Of a stretch of DNA of 64,000 nt, positions 44,223-54,237 are shown piece after piece; position 1 is the stretch's first letter; each line of letters opens with the position of its first letter. The position numbers and the translations under genes are program-made. The stretch comes from Sphaerochaeta pleomorpha str. Grapes (GTDB lineage: Bacteria; Spirochaetota; Spirochaetia; Sphaerochaetales; Sphaerochaetaceae), in assembly GCF_000236685.1 (NCBI RefSeq), contig NC_016633.1, positions 806,001-870,000 on the forward strand, read 5' to 3'. Under the pieces are notes generated by a model. That model was not told where the DNA came from and ran no database searches. It worked only from the letters and a program-made list of their open reading frames with translations.

Positions 44223-44453
44223 ATGAAAAAGATAGTACTCATTTCAACAGTGCTCTTACTGGCAATCACCACCTCCCCTTTGTTCGCCCTTACAAAAAAT
44301 ACTGCAACCCTTACCCTGGTTGCGGTGATACCTCCGACAGCGACTTTCCATGCTATCGGTAACGACATTTCGGTTGTATCAAACAATGCAAATTTCACCT
44401 ATTCAGTCAGTGGCACTGAATATGGGAAAACGCTTTTCGTAGTAGCAAAATAA
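44223..44453 (+). CDS. Small secreted protein (76 residues), unknown function
   Basis: A typical signal peptide (residues 1-22, cleavage after LFA) leaves about 54 residues of beta-type sequence rich in Thr, Val and Ala: TATLTLVAVIPPTATF and later FTYSVSGTEYGK. Two TAA stops follow. The strand pattern faintly resembles pilin or spore-coat-U-type domains, but it is only about a third as long. Strong promoter, strong terminator and a complex regulatory region suggest a high, controlled output. No family is recognised. It could be a structural or secreted effector peptide, or possibly a client of the distant chaperone/usher-like pair. Confidence 0.7.
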   Translation: MKKIVLISTVLLLAITTSPLFALTKNTATLTLVAVIPPTATFHAIGNDISVVSNNANFTYSVSGTEYGKTLFVVAK

Positions 44454-44495
44454 TAAAATTCATAGCGGGTCCGGACAGACAAGCTTGCAGATTCA

Positions 44496-44537
44496 GGAAC
44501 CAGTGATCAGGGAAAGTTCACTGGTTCCTTCCTTTTG
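44496..44537 (+). terminator. Terminator after the small secreted protein
   Basis: GGAACCAGTGA and TCACTGGTTCC form a perfect 11-base stem followed by TTCCTTTT. Confidence 0.75.
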
Positions 44538-44549
44538 GTTCGCCAAGGA

Positions 44550-44585
44550 CAAAAAAAAGGATGCCAGCTTGCATGGCTGACATCC
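44550..44585 (-). terminator. Terminator after the BAX inhibitor-like gene
   Basis: On the minus strand GGATGTCAGC and GCTGGCATCC pair with one G-T wobble around a seven-base loop, and eight T residues follow. Confidence 0.85.
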
Positions 44586-44607
44586 CAACTGTTTATAAAC
44601 CAGGAAA

Positions 44608-45318
44608 TTATCTGTTGTTTGACCGTCCGAAAATACGGAGCAGATACAAAAACAAGTTCAAGAAATCCAGATAGAGGGTCAGTGCGCCGAGTATGCTCAC
44701 CTTCGTAAACTCCTCCTCGTCCATGGAAGATCCATACTGGTTGTTCATCTCAATAATCTTTCGCGTATCGAATGCGGTAAGGCCAAGGAAGATAGCCACA
44801 CCAACGAAACTCAGCAGGTAGTCAAAACCAGCAGAACGGAAGAACATATTCATCATTGAGGCAATGATCAAGCCCCACAGGCCCATTCGTAAATAATAGC
44901 CGAGGCCGGACAGATCCCGTTTGGTTGTCATTGCATAGATACTCATCCCTGCAAACATCAACGCAGTGGTCAAGAATGTCTTATAGATTACGACCCCTGC
45001 ATACGCAACGAATATGGTGCTGAGCAAAACCCCGGTCAACACCGAATAAGCCAGAAAGGCCGCGATGGCACTGGTCTGGCTCATTTTGTTCAGGCGTGCA
45101 CTCAGGTAAAAGACTAGGGCGAACTCACCTACGACCAGAAGGATGAACCCCATGCTATTTCCGATAAGCGCCTTCATCAAAGAGGGGTTGCTGGCAACAA
45201 AAAAGGCCACTATCCCTGTGATGCCTAAACCTGCAGTCATCCAGAGATATACATTCTTTACGATACTTCGTTCCCGTACAAATACATTTTCAAGCATTGA
45301 AGCTTTCTTTTCAGTCAT
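44608..45318 (-). CDS. Bax inhibitor-1/YccA-like membrane protein
   Basis: 236 residues with seven helices. The BI-1 pattern is clear: YLWMTAGLGITG in helix 1, GLTAFDTRKI in the loop and YLDFLNLFLYLLRIFG at the end. Bacterial members (YbhL, BsYetJ) act as calcium leak channels or protease regulators. One-gene unit. Confidence 0.92.
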   Translation of the reverse strand: MTEKKASMLENVFVRERSIVKNVYLWMTAGLGITGIVAFFVASNPSLMKALIGNSMGFILLVVGEFALVFYLSARLNKMSQTSAIAAFLAYSVLTGVLLSTIFVAYAGVVIYKTFLTTALMFAGMSIYAMTTKRDLSGLGYYLRMGLWGLIIASMMNMFFRSAGFDYLLSFVGVAIFLGLTAFDTRKIIEMNNQYGSSMDEEEFTKVSILGALTLYLDFLNLFLYLLRIFGRSNNR

Positions 45319-45376
45319 AGCGACCTCCGGTATATAGTAGTAATGTCTCTATTTTTTTATGAATAGTCAACTGGTA

Positions 45377-46747
45377 TCAAACCCTATGCTGGGTCCATTC
45401 GCCCTTGCGGTAATAGATATACATCCCCACACATTCGATAAAGTCACCGATAAAGTAGGCAACCCACAGATAGGTGACCGGAAGATGGAGTACAAGTGTC
45501 ACAAACAGTGCATAGGGAACCTGGAAGCACCATTGGGAGATCAAGGATGCATACAGGATGGGATGGGTTTTCCCGGAACCAAAGAAGGCTGCGCCCAGGC
45601 CGCTCATCAAAGAGAGGACCATCAGGGACAACCCATAGACATACATAAGGCCTATGCCGTCAAACAGGTTGATATCTCCTTTTCCAAGGAAGAGGGAAAG
45701 AAGTTGCCGGGGAAAGATGAAAAACGCCACGGACGACAGGAGGGAAAAAACCAAACCGTTTGCTGAGGTCAAAAACACGATATGCCTTGACTTCAACACC
45801 TCTTCCGACCCCAAAGCCTGCCCCACCAATATCCCAGAGCCCATTCCAAGTCCGCTAGAAGGCATCGCCCCGAACTGGTATATGCGGTTGGCAATACCCA
45901 GAACCGCTATAGCCCCTGTTCCGTAATAAGAGACCAGTTTCAATATTACAAACGTAACTACATTCCTGAGCAACAGGTTAAGCCCGCTGGGAAGCCCTAT
46001 GGTGAGCAACTTACGGTCTACCGCCCAGTCAAGATGGAAAATTCCCTTGCTCCTTATCTTGATAGGGGCCCTTCCTGTTACGAGCAGGAAAAAACCTACT
46101 GTGAAACTGAAGGTAACAGAGATAACTGTTGCAACTGCTGCCCCTACCATGCCCCACCCCAAGCCATGGATTGAGGTTCCCGGGATCACATCAAACATCA
46201 ACAAGGGGTCGAGCAAGAGATTCAGCAAAGAGGAAATGATAAGCAACCGCATGGGGGTCTTGGCATCTCCGGTACACCTGAAAATCGTATTGACCGTGAA
46301 GGAGGAAAAGAACACTGGCAAAAATACAATCCTGATATATCCGTAGCGCAACCCATAGGTAATTACTTTCGGGTCGCTGCTGTACAAATGGAAGAAGGGG
46401 GGAAGGAGGATCATCATGATTATTGCCCCGATGACGCCTAGCAAGGCCTTGAACACAAACGTCTGTTCACTTGCATCACGGGTTTTTTCCAAGTCACCTG
46501 ACCCATAGTATTGGCTCAGCATGGATATGCTGCTTGTCCCTACGACTTCATTGAGGATCTCTATCACCCAGAACAAGGTAACAAAGATTGTTGCAGCTGC
46601 CACAGCCTGGGTATTAATCATGCCTATCCAGACCATATCGACAATATCATAGAAGGCCTGGAACAATGAGCCTGACATAGTAGGCAAACTCAATTTGAAT
46701 ATCTCTTTGTTGATTTGCCTCGCTTCTTGTGAAAGTGGGAATTTCAT
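45377..46747 (-). CDS. MATE-family efflux transporter
   Basis: 456 residues with 12 helices in two similar halves (e.g. FKLSLPTM, MVWIGM). Polysaccharide/drug transporter of the MATE superfamily, driven by sodium or protons. The ATG at 46747 follows a -10 box by 8 bases and has no ribosome binding site. Substrate unknown. Confidence 0.9.
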   Translation of the reverse strand: MKFPLSQEARQINKEIFKLSLPTMSGSLFQAFYDIVDMVWIGMINTQAVAAATIFVTLFWVIEILNEVVGTSSISMLSQYYGSGDLEKTRDASEQTFVFKALLGVIGAIIMMILLPPFFHLYSSDPKVITYGLRYGYIRIVFLPVFFSSFTVNTIFRCTGDAKTPMRLLIISSLLNLLLDPLLMFDVIPGTSIHGLGWGMVGAAVATVISVTFSFTVGFFLLVTGRAPIKIRSKGIFHLDWAVDRKLLTIGLPSGLNLLLRNVVTFVILKLVSYYGTGAIAVLGIANRIYQFGAMPSSGLGMGSGILVGQALGSEEVLKSRHIVFLTSANGLVFSLLSSVAFFIFPRQLLSLFLGKGDINLFDGIGLMYVYGLSLMVLSLMSGLGAAFFGSGKTHPILYASLISQWCFQVPYALFVTLVLHLPVTYLWVAYFIGDFIECVGMYIYYRKGEWTQHRV

Positions 46748-46755
46748 CAAACATA

Positions 46756-46807
46756 ATTGTATCCCTTTTAGAGAATGCTAGGCAAGCATGTCTACCGATG
46801 CTATAGT
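46756..46807. promoter_or_regulatory. Divergent overlapping promoters, MATE gene and lipoprotein gene
   Basis: Minus: TTGCCT (46785-46780), 18-base spacer, TACAAT (46761-46756). Plus: TAGGCA (46779-46784), 17-base spacer, TATAGT (46802-46807). The two -35 boxes occupy the same bases, so RNA polymerase can bind only one at a time. Both ATG codons lie 7 to 8 bases after their -10 box. Confidence 0.55.
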
Positions 46808-46814
46808 AGGATAC

Positions 46815-47507
46815 ATGAAGCGTTGCATGGTCATCGTGTTGTCTATAGTTGTACTGGTCGGCTGCAAAAGTACTTCGACACAAACCGAAAACAAAACCCA
46901 ACAGTTACAGAACGCCTTGCTTACAGCTGTAACGGAAGCAAGCGAGTCAGTGCCGGCCACTCTGCACGCCTCCCTCCAGACAAAGGACTTGTTACCGCCA
47001 GAATCATTGGTTCTCCTTGAACAAAAACAGATACCCCGGCTTGACGAATATCTTAAAGTCTGGCAACAACAGGTCATACTTGCCTTCAGGAAAACCACCA
47101 TCAAAATCCCCGATCTTTTGAAACCTTATATAGAGCAGTTACAGATCAACAACCCCCAGCAACTTTTACGGTCTTCCAACAGTAGTGTATCTGCTCTCCT
47201 TAACGCTCAGTTTGGCATCCAGATTATCGGGTCTGTGCAGTTGTTGCTTGCAAACGAACTTACAGAAAGCCAGAAAACCTATGAAGCCATCTATGACCGG
47301 TATTCGATTTGGTCAAAGGGAAAAGGACTGCTGGGAGAGGAAGCGCTTCCCCAGATTGCTAAATTCCCAACAGCCCACCTTGCAACAATCTTCGTAGAGT
47401 TGTACCTCAAACAGCTCTCCCAGGAAGAGTCGGACATACGGACAACCCCTGTCCCCCAGGGGACCGGCTCGGTCTACGAAATCTTTCAACAGGAATTGCA
47501 GCCATGA
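46815..47507 (+). CDS. Lipoprotein, possibly distant DUF4197-like
   Basis: 230 residues from the ATG at 46815. Lipobox LVGC (Cys 17). Mostly helical; the pattern near the C-terminus (KIPDLLKPYIEQLQI, then a run to YEAIYDRY) recalls DUF4197, but the match is weak. It overlaps rarA by four bases, ATGA, and may be co-translated. Confidence 0.6.
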   Translation: MKRCMVIVLSIVVLVGCKSTSTQTENKTQQLQNALLTAVTEASESVPATLHASLQTKDLLPPESLVLLEQKQIPRLDEYLKVWQQQVILAFRKTTIKIPDLLKPYIEQLQINNPQQLLRSSNSSVSALLNAQFGIQIIGSVQLLLANELTESQKTYEAIYDRYSIWSKGKGLLGEEALPQIAKFPTAHLATIFVELYLKQLSQEESDIRTTPVPQGTGSVYEIFQQELQP

Positions 47508-49789
47508 ATCTCTTCGAATCTGCTACGGCAGAAACCGGTGAAAAAAACCAACCGCTTGCCTACCGCATGCGGCCCCGTTCGCTTGAAGAATATATCGGCC
47601 AGGAACATATCATTGGCAAGGGCCGATTGCTCAGAAGGGCCATCCAGGCAGACCAGCTTTCCTCCGTTATCTTCTATGGGCCTCCAGGAACAGGGAAAAC
47701 TACCTTGGCCCGTGTCATAGCAAACACTACAAAGCGTCATTTCAGCACGCTCAATGCTGTGTTGTCCGGGGTCAAAGAATTACGTTATGAAATTGAAGAG
47801 GCGAAAAGCAGGTTGGACCACTACAATCAGAGGACCATCCTCTTTGTAGATGAAGTGCATCGCTGGAACAAAAGCCAACAAGATGCCCTTTTGCCCTGGG
47901 TCGAGAACGGAACCATCATTTTAATCGGGGCTACGACCGAAAATCCTTATTTCGAAGTTAATGCCGCCTTGGTAAGCAGGTCGAGAATTTTCCAGCTCAA
48001 AAGCCTTACAGACAAGGATTTGCACAATATCGTCGAACAAACCATCAATGACAAGGAACGGGGATACGGCGCGTATAGGGTTTCTTTCGAGCAAGGCGCA
48101 AAAGAGCACCTGGTGGAGGTTGCCAACGGTGACGCGCGGAGTCTGCTCAACGCCTTGCAATTGGCTGTCGAAACCTCGGTGGAAGTTTTTCCTCCTCCTT
48201 TGGGTACAGCAATTTTCATAAGCAAGGAAGCAGCAGAGGAGAGTATCCAGCAAAAGGCCGTCCTCTATGACAAGGAAGGGGACTACCATTTCGATGTCAT
48301 CAGCGCCTTTATAAAGAGTGTTAGGGGTAGCGACCCCGATGCTTCCCTCTACTGGCTTGCCAAAATGGTTTCGGCAGGGGAAGACCCCAAGTTTATTTTC
48401 CGCCGCATGCTGATCAGTGCCTGCGAGGATGTTGGTCTTGCAGACCCTCAGGCAATAGTTGTCGTCGAGGCCGATGCACAGGCATTCGAGAGAATTGGAT
48501 TCCCCGAGGGTAGGTTTCACCTTACCCATGCGGCCCTCTATCTTGCTACAGCACCAAAAAGCAACTCTACCCTTGGTTTCTTCGACGCCCTCAAGGGGGT
48601 CGAGCAAGAGGCACGCGCCGAGGTACCGAACCATTTGAGAGACGGAAACAGGGATGCCAAGGGGTTCGGCCACGGGGAAGGTTACCTGTACCCCCACGCC
48701 TACCAGGATCACTGGGTAGCCCAGCAGTACCTGCCTTCATCGCTTCAAGGCAAGGTTTTCTACCAACCTGGGAAACTGGGATATGAAAAACAGATCCATG
48801 ACCAGGTACTGGAGCGTCGTGAGGAACAGCTGGAAAGCAGCGCACCAGATGCCTTTGTGGAAAACCTGACCTACTCCCCGGGAGACAAAGAACGGCAACA
48901 GTGGCTGAGCAGGACGACGAGTGAACGGGGCGCCATGCTCCAGAAGATCCGTAATGAACTTTTCTCCTCCCTTCATTTCAAAAGAAGCGACCGGGTGCTG
49001 GTTGTAAACGCCGGACACGGCCTGCTTCTTTGGGAAGCCTACAGGAGAACCCCTGAGGGGTTTGTCGTAGCCCAGGTCAACAGGGACGAGCAGTTTGAAC
49101 ATATCAACCACTATGCAAAAGGGCTTGATGCAGTAGAGCAACCGATGGTGGTAAAAAAGCCTATCGCCGAAGTACTTGCCTCTCTCGAGCCGGGATTGAA
49201 GTTTGAGAAGATCATGGGGCGCAACCTGCTCTCCCATCTGGTAGATGACAAAGGATTGCTCGGTATGCTGTCAGAGCGAATCAGTGAAGAGGGAATACTG
49301 AGTATTGCAGAGACCATCCCCTCCCAAGGGTCCAGGCTTTCACAACTTGTCCCACCCTCCTCGCCTATCAAGCAGAAACTGGCCGAGGCTGAGGCACGTA
49401 TCTATGGCAAGCAAGGCTCCTCTTTGGCAAACTGGTCAACAGAAGACCTAGCTCCTGCCTTCCAAGAATTTGGCTGGTTCTCCGATATACAGGAGTATGA
49501 TCTGTTTGAAAACCGTTTCATTACCCAAAATGATATCAGTCGCTGGATTGGGTCCTCCTACAGTAAGGCCTGGGATGAACTGGGGACCAAGGTTTCCCTT
49601 GCAGAATGCCTTGCCGAGTTGAATGCCTTGCTTGCCCAAAAGAGCTTCCGATGGAAGCATCACACAGCCATCATTCGCTCTGCCAGGACCCTTGGGGTTC
49701 TTGGATTCCAGAAAGACGATGCAACGGCCTTACAAAAGGGAGTACAAGCCTGGAAGGAAACAGAGGCGAAAAGCCACTTTTTCAAATAG
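47504..49789 (+). CDS. rarA: RarA (MgsA) AAA+ ATPase fused to a methyltransferase-like domain
   Basis: 761 residues. The first 440 form complete RarA: Walker A GPPGTGKT (near 58-65), Walker B FVDEVHR, sensor ATTENP, the clamp-loader-like lid and the tetramer domain with PNHLRDGN, ending at GKVFYQP. RarA acts at stalled replication forks. The extra C-terminal 310 residues have a Rossmann-like start ([15 protein letters not shown]) that resembles a SAM-binding fold but without a convincing catalytic motif. A similar fusion is known in cyanobacteria. Confidence 0.9.
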   Translation: MNLFESATAETGEKNQPLAYRMRPRSLEEYIGQEHIIGKGRLLRRAIQADQLSSVIFYGPPGTGKTTLARVIANTTKRHFSTLNAVLSGVKELRYEIEEAKSRLDHYNQRTILFVDEVHRWNKSQQDALLPWVENGTIILIGATTENPYFEVNAALVSRSRIFQLKSLTDKDLHNIVEQTINDKERGYGAYRVSFEQGAKEHLVEVANGDARSLLNALQLAVETSVEVFPPPLGTAIFISKEAAEESIQQKAVLYDKEGDYHFDVISAFIKSVRGSDPDASLYWLAKMVSAGEDPKFIFRRMLISACEDVGLADPQAIVVVEADAQAFERIGFPEGRFHLTHAALYLATAPKSNSTLGFFDALKGVEQEARAEVPNHLRDGNRDAKGFGHGEGYLYPHAYQDHWVAQQYLPSSLQGKVFYQPGKLGYEKQIHDQVLERREEQLESSAPDAFVENLTYSPGDKERQQWLSRTTSERGAMLQKIRNELFSSLHFKRSDRVLVVNAGHGLLLWEAYRRTPEGFVVAQVNRDEQFEHINHYAKGLDAVEQPMVVKKPIAEVLASLEPGLKFEKIMGRNLLSHLVDDKGLLGMLSERISEEGILSIAETIPSQGSRLSQLVPPSSPIKQKLAEAEARIYGKQGSSLANWSTEDLAPAFQEFGWFSDIQEYDLFENRFITQNDISRWIGSSYSKAWDELGTKVSLAECLAELNALLAQKSFRWKHHTAIIRSARTLGVLGFQKDDATALQKGVQAWKETEAKSHFFK

Positions 49790-49849
49790 CTACTACAAAA
49801 GGGGTTAAAAGAACTATTGTAAAAAAGTGAAAAATTCCTACAAGGGTTG

Positions 49850-49878
49850 TTGACAAAGAAAAGGGTTTAAGGCATAGT
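49850..49878 (+). promoter_or_regulatory. Promoter of the five-tRNA array
   Basis: TTGACA (49850-49855), 17-base spacer, CATAGT (49873-49878), 50 bases before the first tRNA. Confidence 0.65.
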
Positions 49879-49927
49879 ATGCAACGTTGAAACGCACTGG
49901 TGATGAACCACTGCTTCAGCTACCAAT

Positions 49928-50000
49928 GGTGGAAGTAGTTCAATGGTAGAGCATCAGGTTGTGGTCCTGACTGTTGCGGGTTCGAGCCCCGTCTTCCACC
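49928..50000 (+). tRNA. tRNA-His (anticodon GTG)
   Basis: GTGGAAG pairs with CTTCCAC, with an extra G at -1 opposite C73, the tRNA-His identity mark. Anticodon stem TCAGG/CCTGA encloses TTGTGGT. Confidence 0.95.
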
Positions 50001-50020
50001 CTCCACTAGGGTTGAGAAAC

Positions 50021-50094
<74 letters not shown>

Positions 50095-50147
50095 TGGTTT
50101 GGGTTTGTGTGTTTTGTGTTTTGGTTTTTGTTAGTTTAGTATGTCAT

Positions 50148-50220
50148 GGGCCGCTAGCTCAGCTGGTAGAGCAGCAGACTCTTAATCTGCGGGTCAAAGG
50201 TTCGATCCCTTTGCGGCTCA
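50148..50220 (+). tRNA. tRNA-Lys (anticodon CTT)
   Basis: GGGCCGC pairs with GCGGCTC. Anticodon stem GCAGA/TCTGC encloses CTCTTAA, anticodon CTT. Confidence 0.95.
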
Positions 50221-50257
50221 AAACATGGCGGATCCTTAACGGGGCACGACATGCACC

Positions 50258-50339
50258 GCGAGAGTGGTGAAATTGGCAGACACGCCAGACTTAGGATCTG
50301 GTACCTTACGGTATAGGGGTTCAAGTCCCCTCTCTCGCA
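50258..50339 (+). tRNA. tRNA-Leu (anticodon TAG)
   Basis: A class II tRNA with a long variable arm. GCGAGAG pairs with CTCTCGC. Anticodon stem CCAGA/TCTGG encloses CTTAGGA, anticodon TAG. Confidence 0.95.
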
Positions 50340-50378
50340 TCGTACTTACTATTCTGACTGATTGCTGATTGGTTTTTT

Positions 50379-50450
50379 GCGAAAGTAGCTCAGTGGTAGA
50401 GCTCCACCTTGCCAAGGTGGATGTCGCGGGTTCAAGTCCCGTCTTTCGCT
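50379..50450 (+). tRNA. tRNA-Gly (anticodon GCC)
   Basis: GCGAAAG pairs with CTTTCGC. Anticodon stem CCACC/GGTGG encloses TTGCCAA, anticodon GCC. Discriminator base T. Confidence 0.95.
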
Positions 50451-50454
50451 CTCA

Positions 50455-50489
50455 GACTCCTTACATTGAAAAGTGTAAGGAGTCTTTTT
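50455..50489 (+). terminator. Terminator of the tRNA array
   Basis: GACTCCTTACA and TGTAAGGAGTC make an 11-base stem with five T residues after it. The 468-base gap from here to tig (50490-50957) has no gene; it holds only a weak hairpin with a T tract near 50784-50806. Confidence 0.88.
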
Positions 50490-50957
50490 ATTTGCCATAA
50501 GCACCCCTTGCATTTCCTCCAGCATTCAGCTGTGGTGTCTGCACTCCAGAAATACACTCTGGCCATTGGCATTCTCTTCTCCATTTTCCAAAACGAATTC
50601 CCATGGCTTCACAAGACTTCAATTATTTGGTAAATTCAAATTCCAGAGACGACTTACCGACACAACCATTGCCCCTAGGGGATTCTTTTCTTGATTACAG
50701 GGGAAATTCTCGGCAAAGGTACGCAAAGAAACGTTTGGAAAGGACCTTTCTTAGGCTCTAGCGTGTCTAAGAGATTTCGAAGTGCTCATTTTTATGAGTT
50801 TTTTTTGGAACAACTTGCTTAAACGGTGGTTGATATATGACATTTGTTGTATATTGATACTGATTATGATGGTTATTATTGTGCAACTATCCCGGCTATG
50901 CCTGGAATGTTGCCTAGGATATATAGGTCCACAATGGGCCGAAAGGATGAGGATAGC

Positions 50958-52307
50958 ATGATCGCTGACAAAAGTATCAAAGAACTGGAGAATTCCTCCG
51001 TCGCGCTGACGGTCACTGTGACCGCTGACACTATTGAAGAGGGCTACAAAGCCGCTTTGGGCAAGTATGCAAAAGATGTCCAGCTCAAGGGTTTTCGAAA
51101 AGGTAAGGCACCGATTTCCGTACTCGAAGGGAAATTTGGCACTGCCATCCGTGAAGAAAGCACATTCAATACCATAGAGGAAGCACTTAAAGAAGCTCTC
51201 GAGGCAACTGAAGACAAGTATAAACCCCTTTCTTACAGTACTCCTGAACTTCAGGATGAGGAAACGCTTATGCCTTTCAAGGCGAATAGCGATATCACCT
51301 TTACGGTCCATTATGACGTAATGCCTACCTTTGCATTGCCAACCTATACTGGTTTGACTGTCTCCGTTCCCAAGGTTTCCGTCTCTGATGAGGACGTAAC
51401 CAAGGAAATCGACAAGTTGCGTGACCAGAATGCAATGGTAATTGACAAAGACGGTGCTGCTGAAGAAGGGGATATCGTTACCCTCGACTATGTGGAACTT
51501 GATGCCGACCAGAATGAAGTTGCCGGTTCAGAACGCAAGGATTTCGTATTCACCATCGGAAGTGGCTACAACTTCTACCAGATTGACAAAGACATCGTCG
51601 GGATGAAAGCCGATGAAGAGAAAACCTTTGAAAAGACCTATGGTGAAGATGCAACGGTTGAAGGGTATGCTGGAAAGACCATTACCTTGAAAGTTGCAAT
51701 GAAGGCCGTCAAAACCCGTGAAGTCCCCGCTCTTGATGACGAGTTTGCACAAGATGTAAAGGAAGAGTACAAGACTGTCGAGGACCTCGTAAAGGCAACC
51801 AGGGAAAAGCTTGAGGCTTCTCTCCAGGCAAAGCTTGAGGAAGTCAAACTCAACTCACTCTCTGATGAACTGTTGAAGAATGTTTCCATTGCAGTTCCCA
51901 AGAGCATGATTGACATGGAAGTTGAGCAGAGCTGGAAGCGTTATGTCCGTCAGACCGGACTTACCGAAGACCAGATCATGAAATTCCTCGATTACCAGCA
52001 CAAGACCAAGGAAGAACTCACTGAACCCTGGAGATCATCAGCTGAGAAATCTCTCCGCATCCAGTTGATCATGGAACAGATCAAGGAAAAGGAAAACTTT
52101 GCCCTTGATGAGGAAGAACTCAACAAAGCCTGTGAAGAGCAGTTGAAAGACATCACCGACGAAGAGCAGAGAACCTACTACCGTTCGATGATCGAAGATG
52201 ACATGAAATTCCAGAAAATCGGACCCTTCCTCCAGGAAAAAAATACATTCGTTGATGGAGACGTTGTTTCATACAGCGACTTCATGGACGAAAGCTATGG
52301 CGCCTAA
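50958..52307 (+). CDS. tig: Trigger factor
   Basis: 449 residues from the ATG at 50958; the open frame runs 38 codons upstream, but AGGATGAGG supports this start. N-terminal ribosome-binding domain with GFRKGKAP, PPIase (FKBP) domain in the middle, helical chaperone arms at the end. Works on nascent chains leaving the ribosome. It precedes clpP-clpX, the usual order. Confidence 0.96.
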   Translation: MIADKSIKELENSSVALTVTVTADTIEEGYKAALGKYAKDVQLKGFRKGKAPISVLEGKFGTAIREESTFNTIEEALKEALEATEDKYKPLSYSTPELQDEETLMPFKANSDITFTVHYDVMPTFALPTYTGLTVSVPKVSVSDEDVTKEIDKLRDQNAMVIDKDGAAEEGDIVTLDYVELDADQNEVAGSERKDFVFTIGSGYNFYQIDKDIVGMKADEEKTFEKTYGEDATVEGYAGKTITLKVAMKAVKTREVPALDDEFAQDVKEEYKTVEDLVKATREKLEASLQAKLEEVKLNSLSDELLKNVSIAVPKSMIDMEVEQSWKRYVRQTGLTEDQIMKFLDYQHKTKEELTEPWRSSAEKSLRIQLIMEQIKEKENFALDEEELNKACEEQLKDITDEEQRTYYRSMIEDDMKFQKIGPFLQEKNTFVDGDVVSYSDFMDESYGA

Positions 52308-52338
52308 TCTAGTTTTCAGAGATTGACGTATGTTAGAG

Positions 52339-52376
52339 AAAAGGCGGTTCCGTCAGGTTCCGCCTTTTCAATCCCA
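52339..52376 (+). promoter_or_regulatory. Hairpin between tig and clpP
   Basis: AAAAGGCGG and CCGCCTTTT make a nine-base stem with a 12-base loop. The T tract is short (four), so it may reduce but not stop read-through. Confidence 0.45.
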
Positions 52377-52398
52377 AGAACGAGAGGGGGCCTTTGAC

Positions 52399-53007
52399 AT
52401 GAATTTAGACCACGAAAAGATGCAATCATCAATACCGATGGTAGTCGAACAGTCTGGCGTCGGGGAACGGGCCTACGATATTTTCAGCAGGTTGCTGAAA
52501 GACAGAATCATATTTCTCGATGGGGAGATCAATGACGGAACGGCAGACCTTGTTGTTGCCCAGTTGCTTTTCCTTGAGGCCGAAGATCCCAAAAAAGATA
52601 TCAGCCTCTACATCAACAGCCCAGGAGGCAGTGTAACTGCCGGCTTGGCAATTTACGATACCATGCAATATCTAAGAAGCGATGTACAGACAATCTGTAT
52701 GGGACAGGCTGCAAGCATGGCCGCCCTTTTGCTTGCCGGTGGCAAGGAAGGGAAACGCTACATCCTTCCCTCTGCCCGTGTCATGATTCACCAGCCCTGG
52801 GGCGGGGTTGAAGGACAATCGACAGATATCAGTATCCATGCAAAAGAAATTGGAAGACTCAAGAAACTTACCATCGATATTTTTGTTGAGCATACCCATA
52901 AAAGCCCTGAACAGGTTTCCAAGGATGTGGAACGCGATTTCTTCCTCAGTGCCGACGATGCAGTAACCTACGGTATCGTCGACAACGTAATGAGAAGGAG
53001 CAAATAA
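52399..53007 (+). CDS. clpP: ATP-dependent Clp protease proteolytic subunit
   Basis: 202 residues from the ATG at 52399 (AGAGGGGG upstream). Ser106 in MGQAASMAA and His131 in MIHQPWGG, with the Asp further on, form the triad. Makes the 14-mer peptidase chamber that ClpX feeds. The stop overlaps the clpX ATG. Confidence 0.97.
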   Translation: MNLDHEKMQSSIPMVVEQSGVGERAYDIFSRLLKDRIIFLDGEINDGTADLVVAQLLFLEAEDPKKDISLYINSPGGSVTAGLAIYDTMQYLRSDVQTICMGQAASMAALLLAGGKEGKRYILPSARVMIHQPWGGVEGQSTDISIHAKEIGRLKKLTIDIFVEHTHKSPEQVSKDVERDFFLSADDAVTYGIVDNVMRRSK

Positions 53008-54236
53008 TGGCAAGAAACTCGAAAGTCTGTTCTTTTTGTGGAAAAAGCCAAGAGGAAGTCAAACGCCTGATCAATGGACCAGGCGTTGCCATCTGCGACG
53101 AATGTATCAAAGTTTGTAATGATATGCTCAGTGGTGATCCAGGGATGCAAGAAGAGGTGGTAGGTTTGCCAGAAACAATCCCTACTCCCCAAGAACTCAA
53201 AGACTACATGGACGAATATGTCATCGGGCAGGAAGATGCAAAGCGTGTCCTGGCTGTAGCTGTCTACAACCACTATAAACGGGTCAAATTCCAAAAACAG
53301 ATTTCCGAACAGGGAGTTGAGCTCGATAAATCAAATATACTCATGGTAGGCCCTACAGGGACTGGAAAGACGCTCCTTGCGAGCACTTTGGCCAAGAAAC
53401 TGCAGGTTCCGTTTGCAATTGCAGACGCTACGACCCTCACCGAAGCCGGGTATGTTGGTGAAGATGTTGAAAACATTCTTCTCAAATTGATCCAGAATGC
53501 CAACGACAATATCAAGGCAGCAGAATATGGAATCATTTTCATCGATGAAATCGATAAGATTGCAAAGAAAGGCGAAAACCCTTCCATAACCCGTGATGTA
53601 AGCGGTGAAGGCGTCCAGCAGGCTTTGCTCAAGATCATCGAAGGAACTGAAGCCTCCGTACCTCCTCAAGGTGGAAGGAAGCACCCCAATCAAGAAATGC
53701 TGAAGATCAACACCAAGAATATCCTGTTTATCTGCGGTGGTGCTTTCGTAGGTTTGGACAAGGTAATCGAAAAGAGGGTTTCTTCCCATGCCATGGGTTT
53801 TGGTGCCTCCATTGTCGGTACAGCAGACAAGGACCTCCATGCCCTGTACAGCGAGATTATGCCAGACGACCTGGTAAAATTCGGGTTGATCCCGGAATTT
53901 ATCGGACGCCTTCCTATTCACGTTGCCTTGGATAACCTTTCCCAGAAAGACCTCATGCGCATTATCGTTGAGCCGAAAAACTCAATTATTCGCCAGTATG
54001 CGGCCTCTTTCAAACTTGATGGCATTGATTTGGTTTTCCAAAAGGAAGCAGTCGAGGCAGTTGCCAAGAAGGCTTATGAACAGAAAACCGGCGCCAGAGG
54101 GCTTCGTTCGATTGTTGAGAACATTATGATGGAAATCATGTATGAAATTCCTTCCCTGACTGGGGTCACCAAGGTTGTAGTCAACCAAGACTGTGTCGAG
54201 AAAGGGACTGAACCTGAAATAATCCGTGGAGCCTAA
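53007..54236 (+). CDS. clpX: ATP-dependent Clp protease ATP-binding subunit ClpX
   Basis: 409 residues. Zinc-binding domain with CSFCGKS and CDECIK, AAA+ core with [15 protein letters not shown], pore loop GYVG and arginine finger region, and the IGF-type loop that docks to ClpP. Unfolds and delivers tagged proteins. Overlaps clpP by one base. Confidence 0.97.
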   Translation: MARNSKVCSFCGKSQEEVKRLINGPGVAICDECIKVCNDMLSGDPGMQEEVVGLPETIPTPQELKDYMDEYVIGQEDAKRVLAVAVYNHYKRVKFQKQISEQGVELDKSNILMVGPTGTGKTLLASTLAKKLQVPFAIADATTLTEAGYVGEDVENILLKLIQNANDNIKAAEYGIIFIDEIDKIAKKGENPSITRDVSGEGVQQALLKIIEGTEASVPPQGGRKHPNQEMLKINTKNILFICGGAFVGLDKVIEKRVSSHAMGFGASIVGTADKDLHALYSEIMPDDLVKFGLIPEFIGRLPIHVALDNLSQKDLMRIIVEPKNSIIRQYAASFKLDGIDLVFQKEAVEAVAKKAYEQKTGARGLRSIVENIMMEIMYEIPSLTGVTKVVVNQDCVEKGTEPEIIRGA

Positions 54237-54237
54237 T

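Noticed and set aside
47921-48712. A 263-codon minus-strand frame
   Set aside because: Antisense to the rarA ATPase core.
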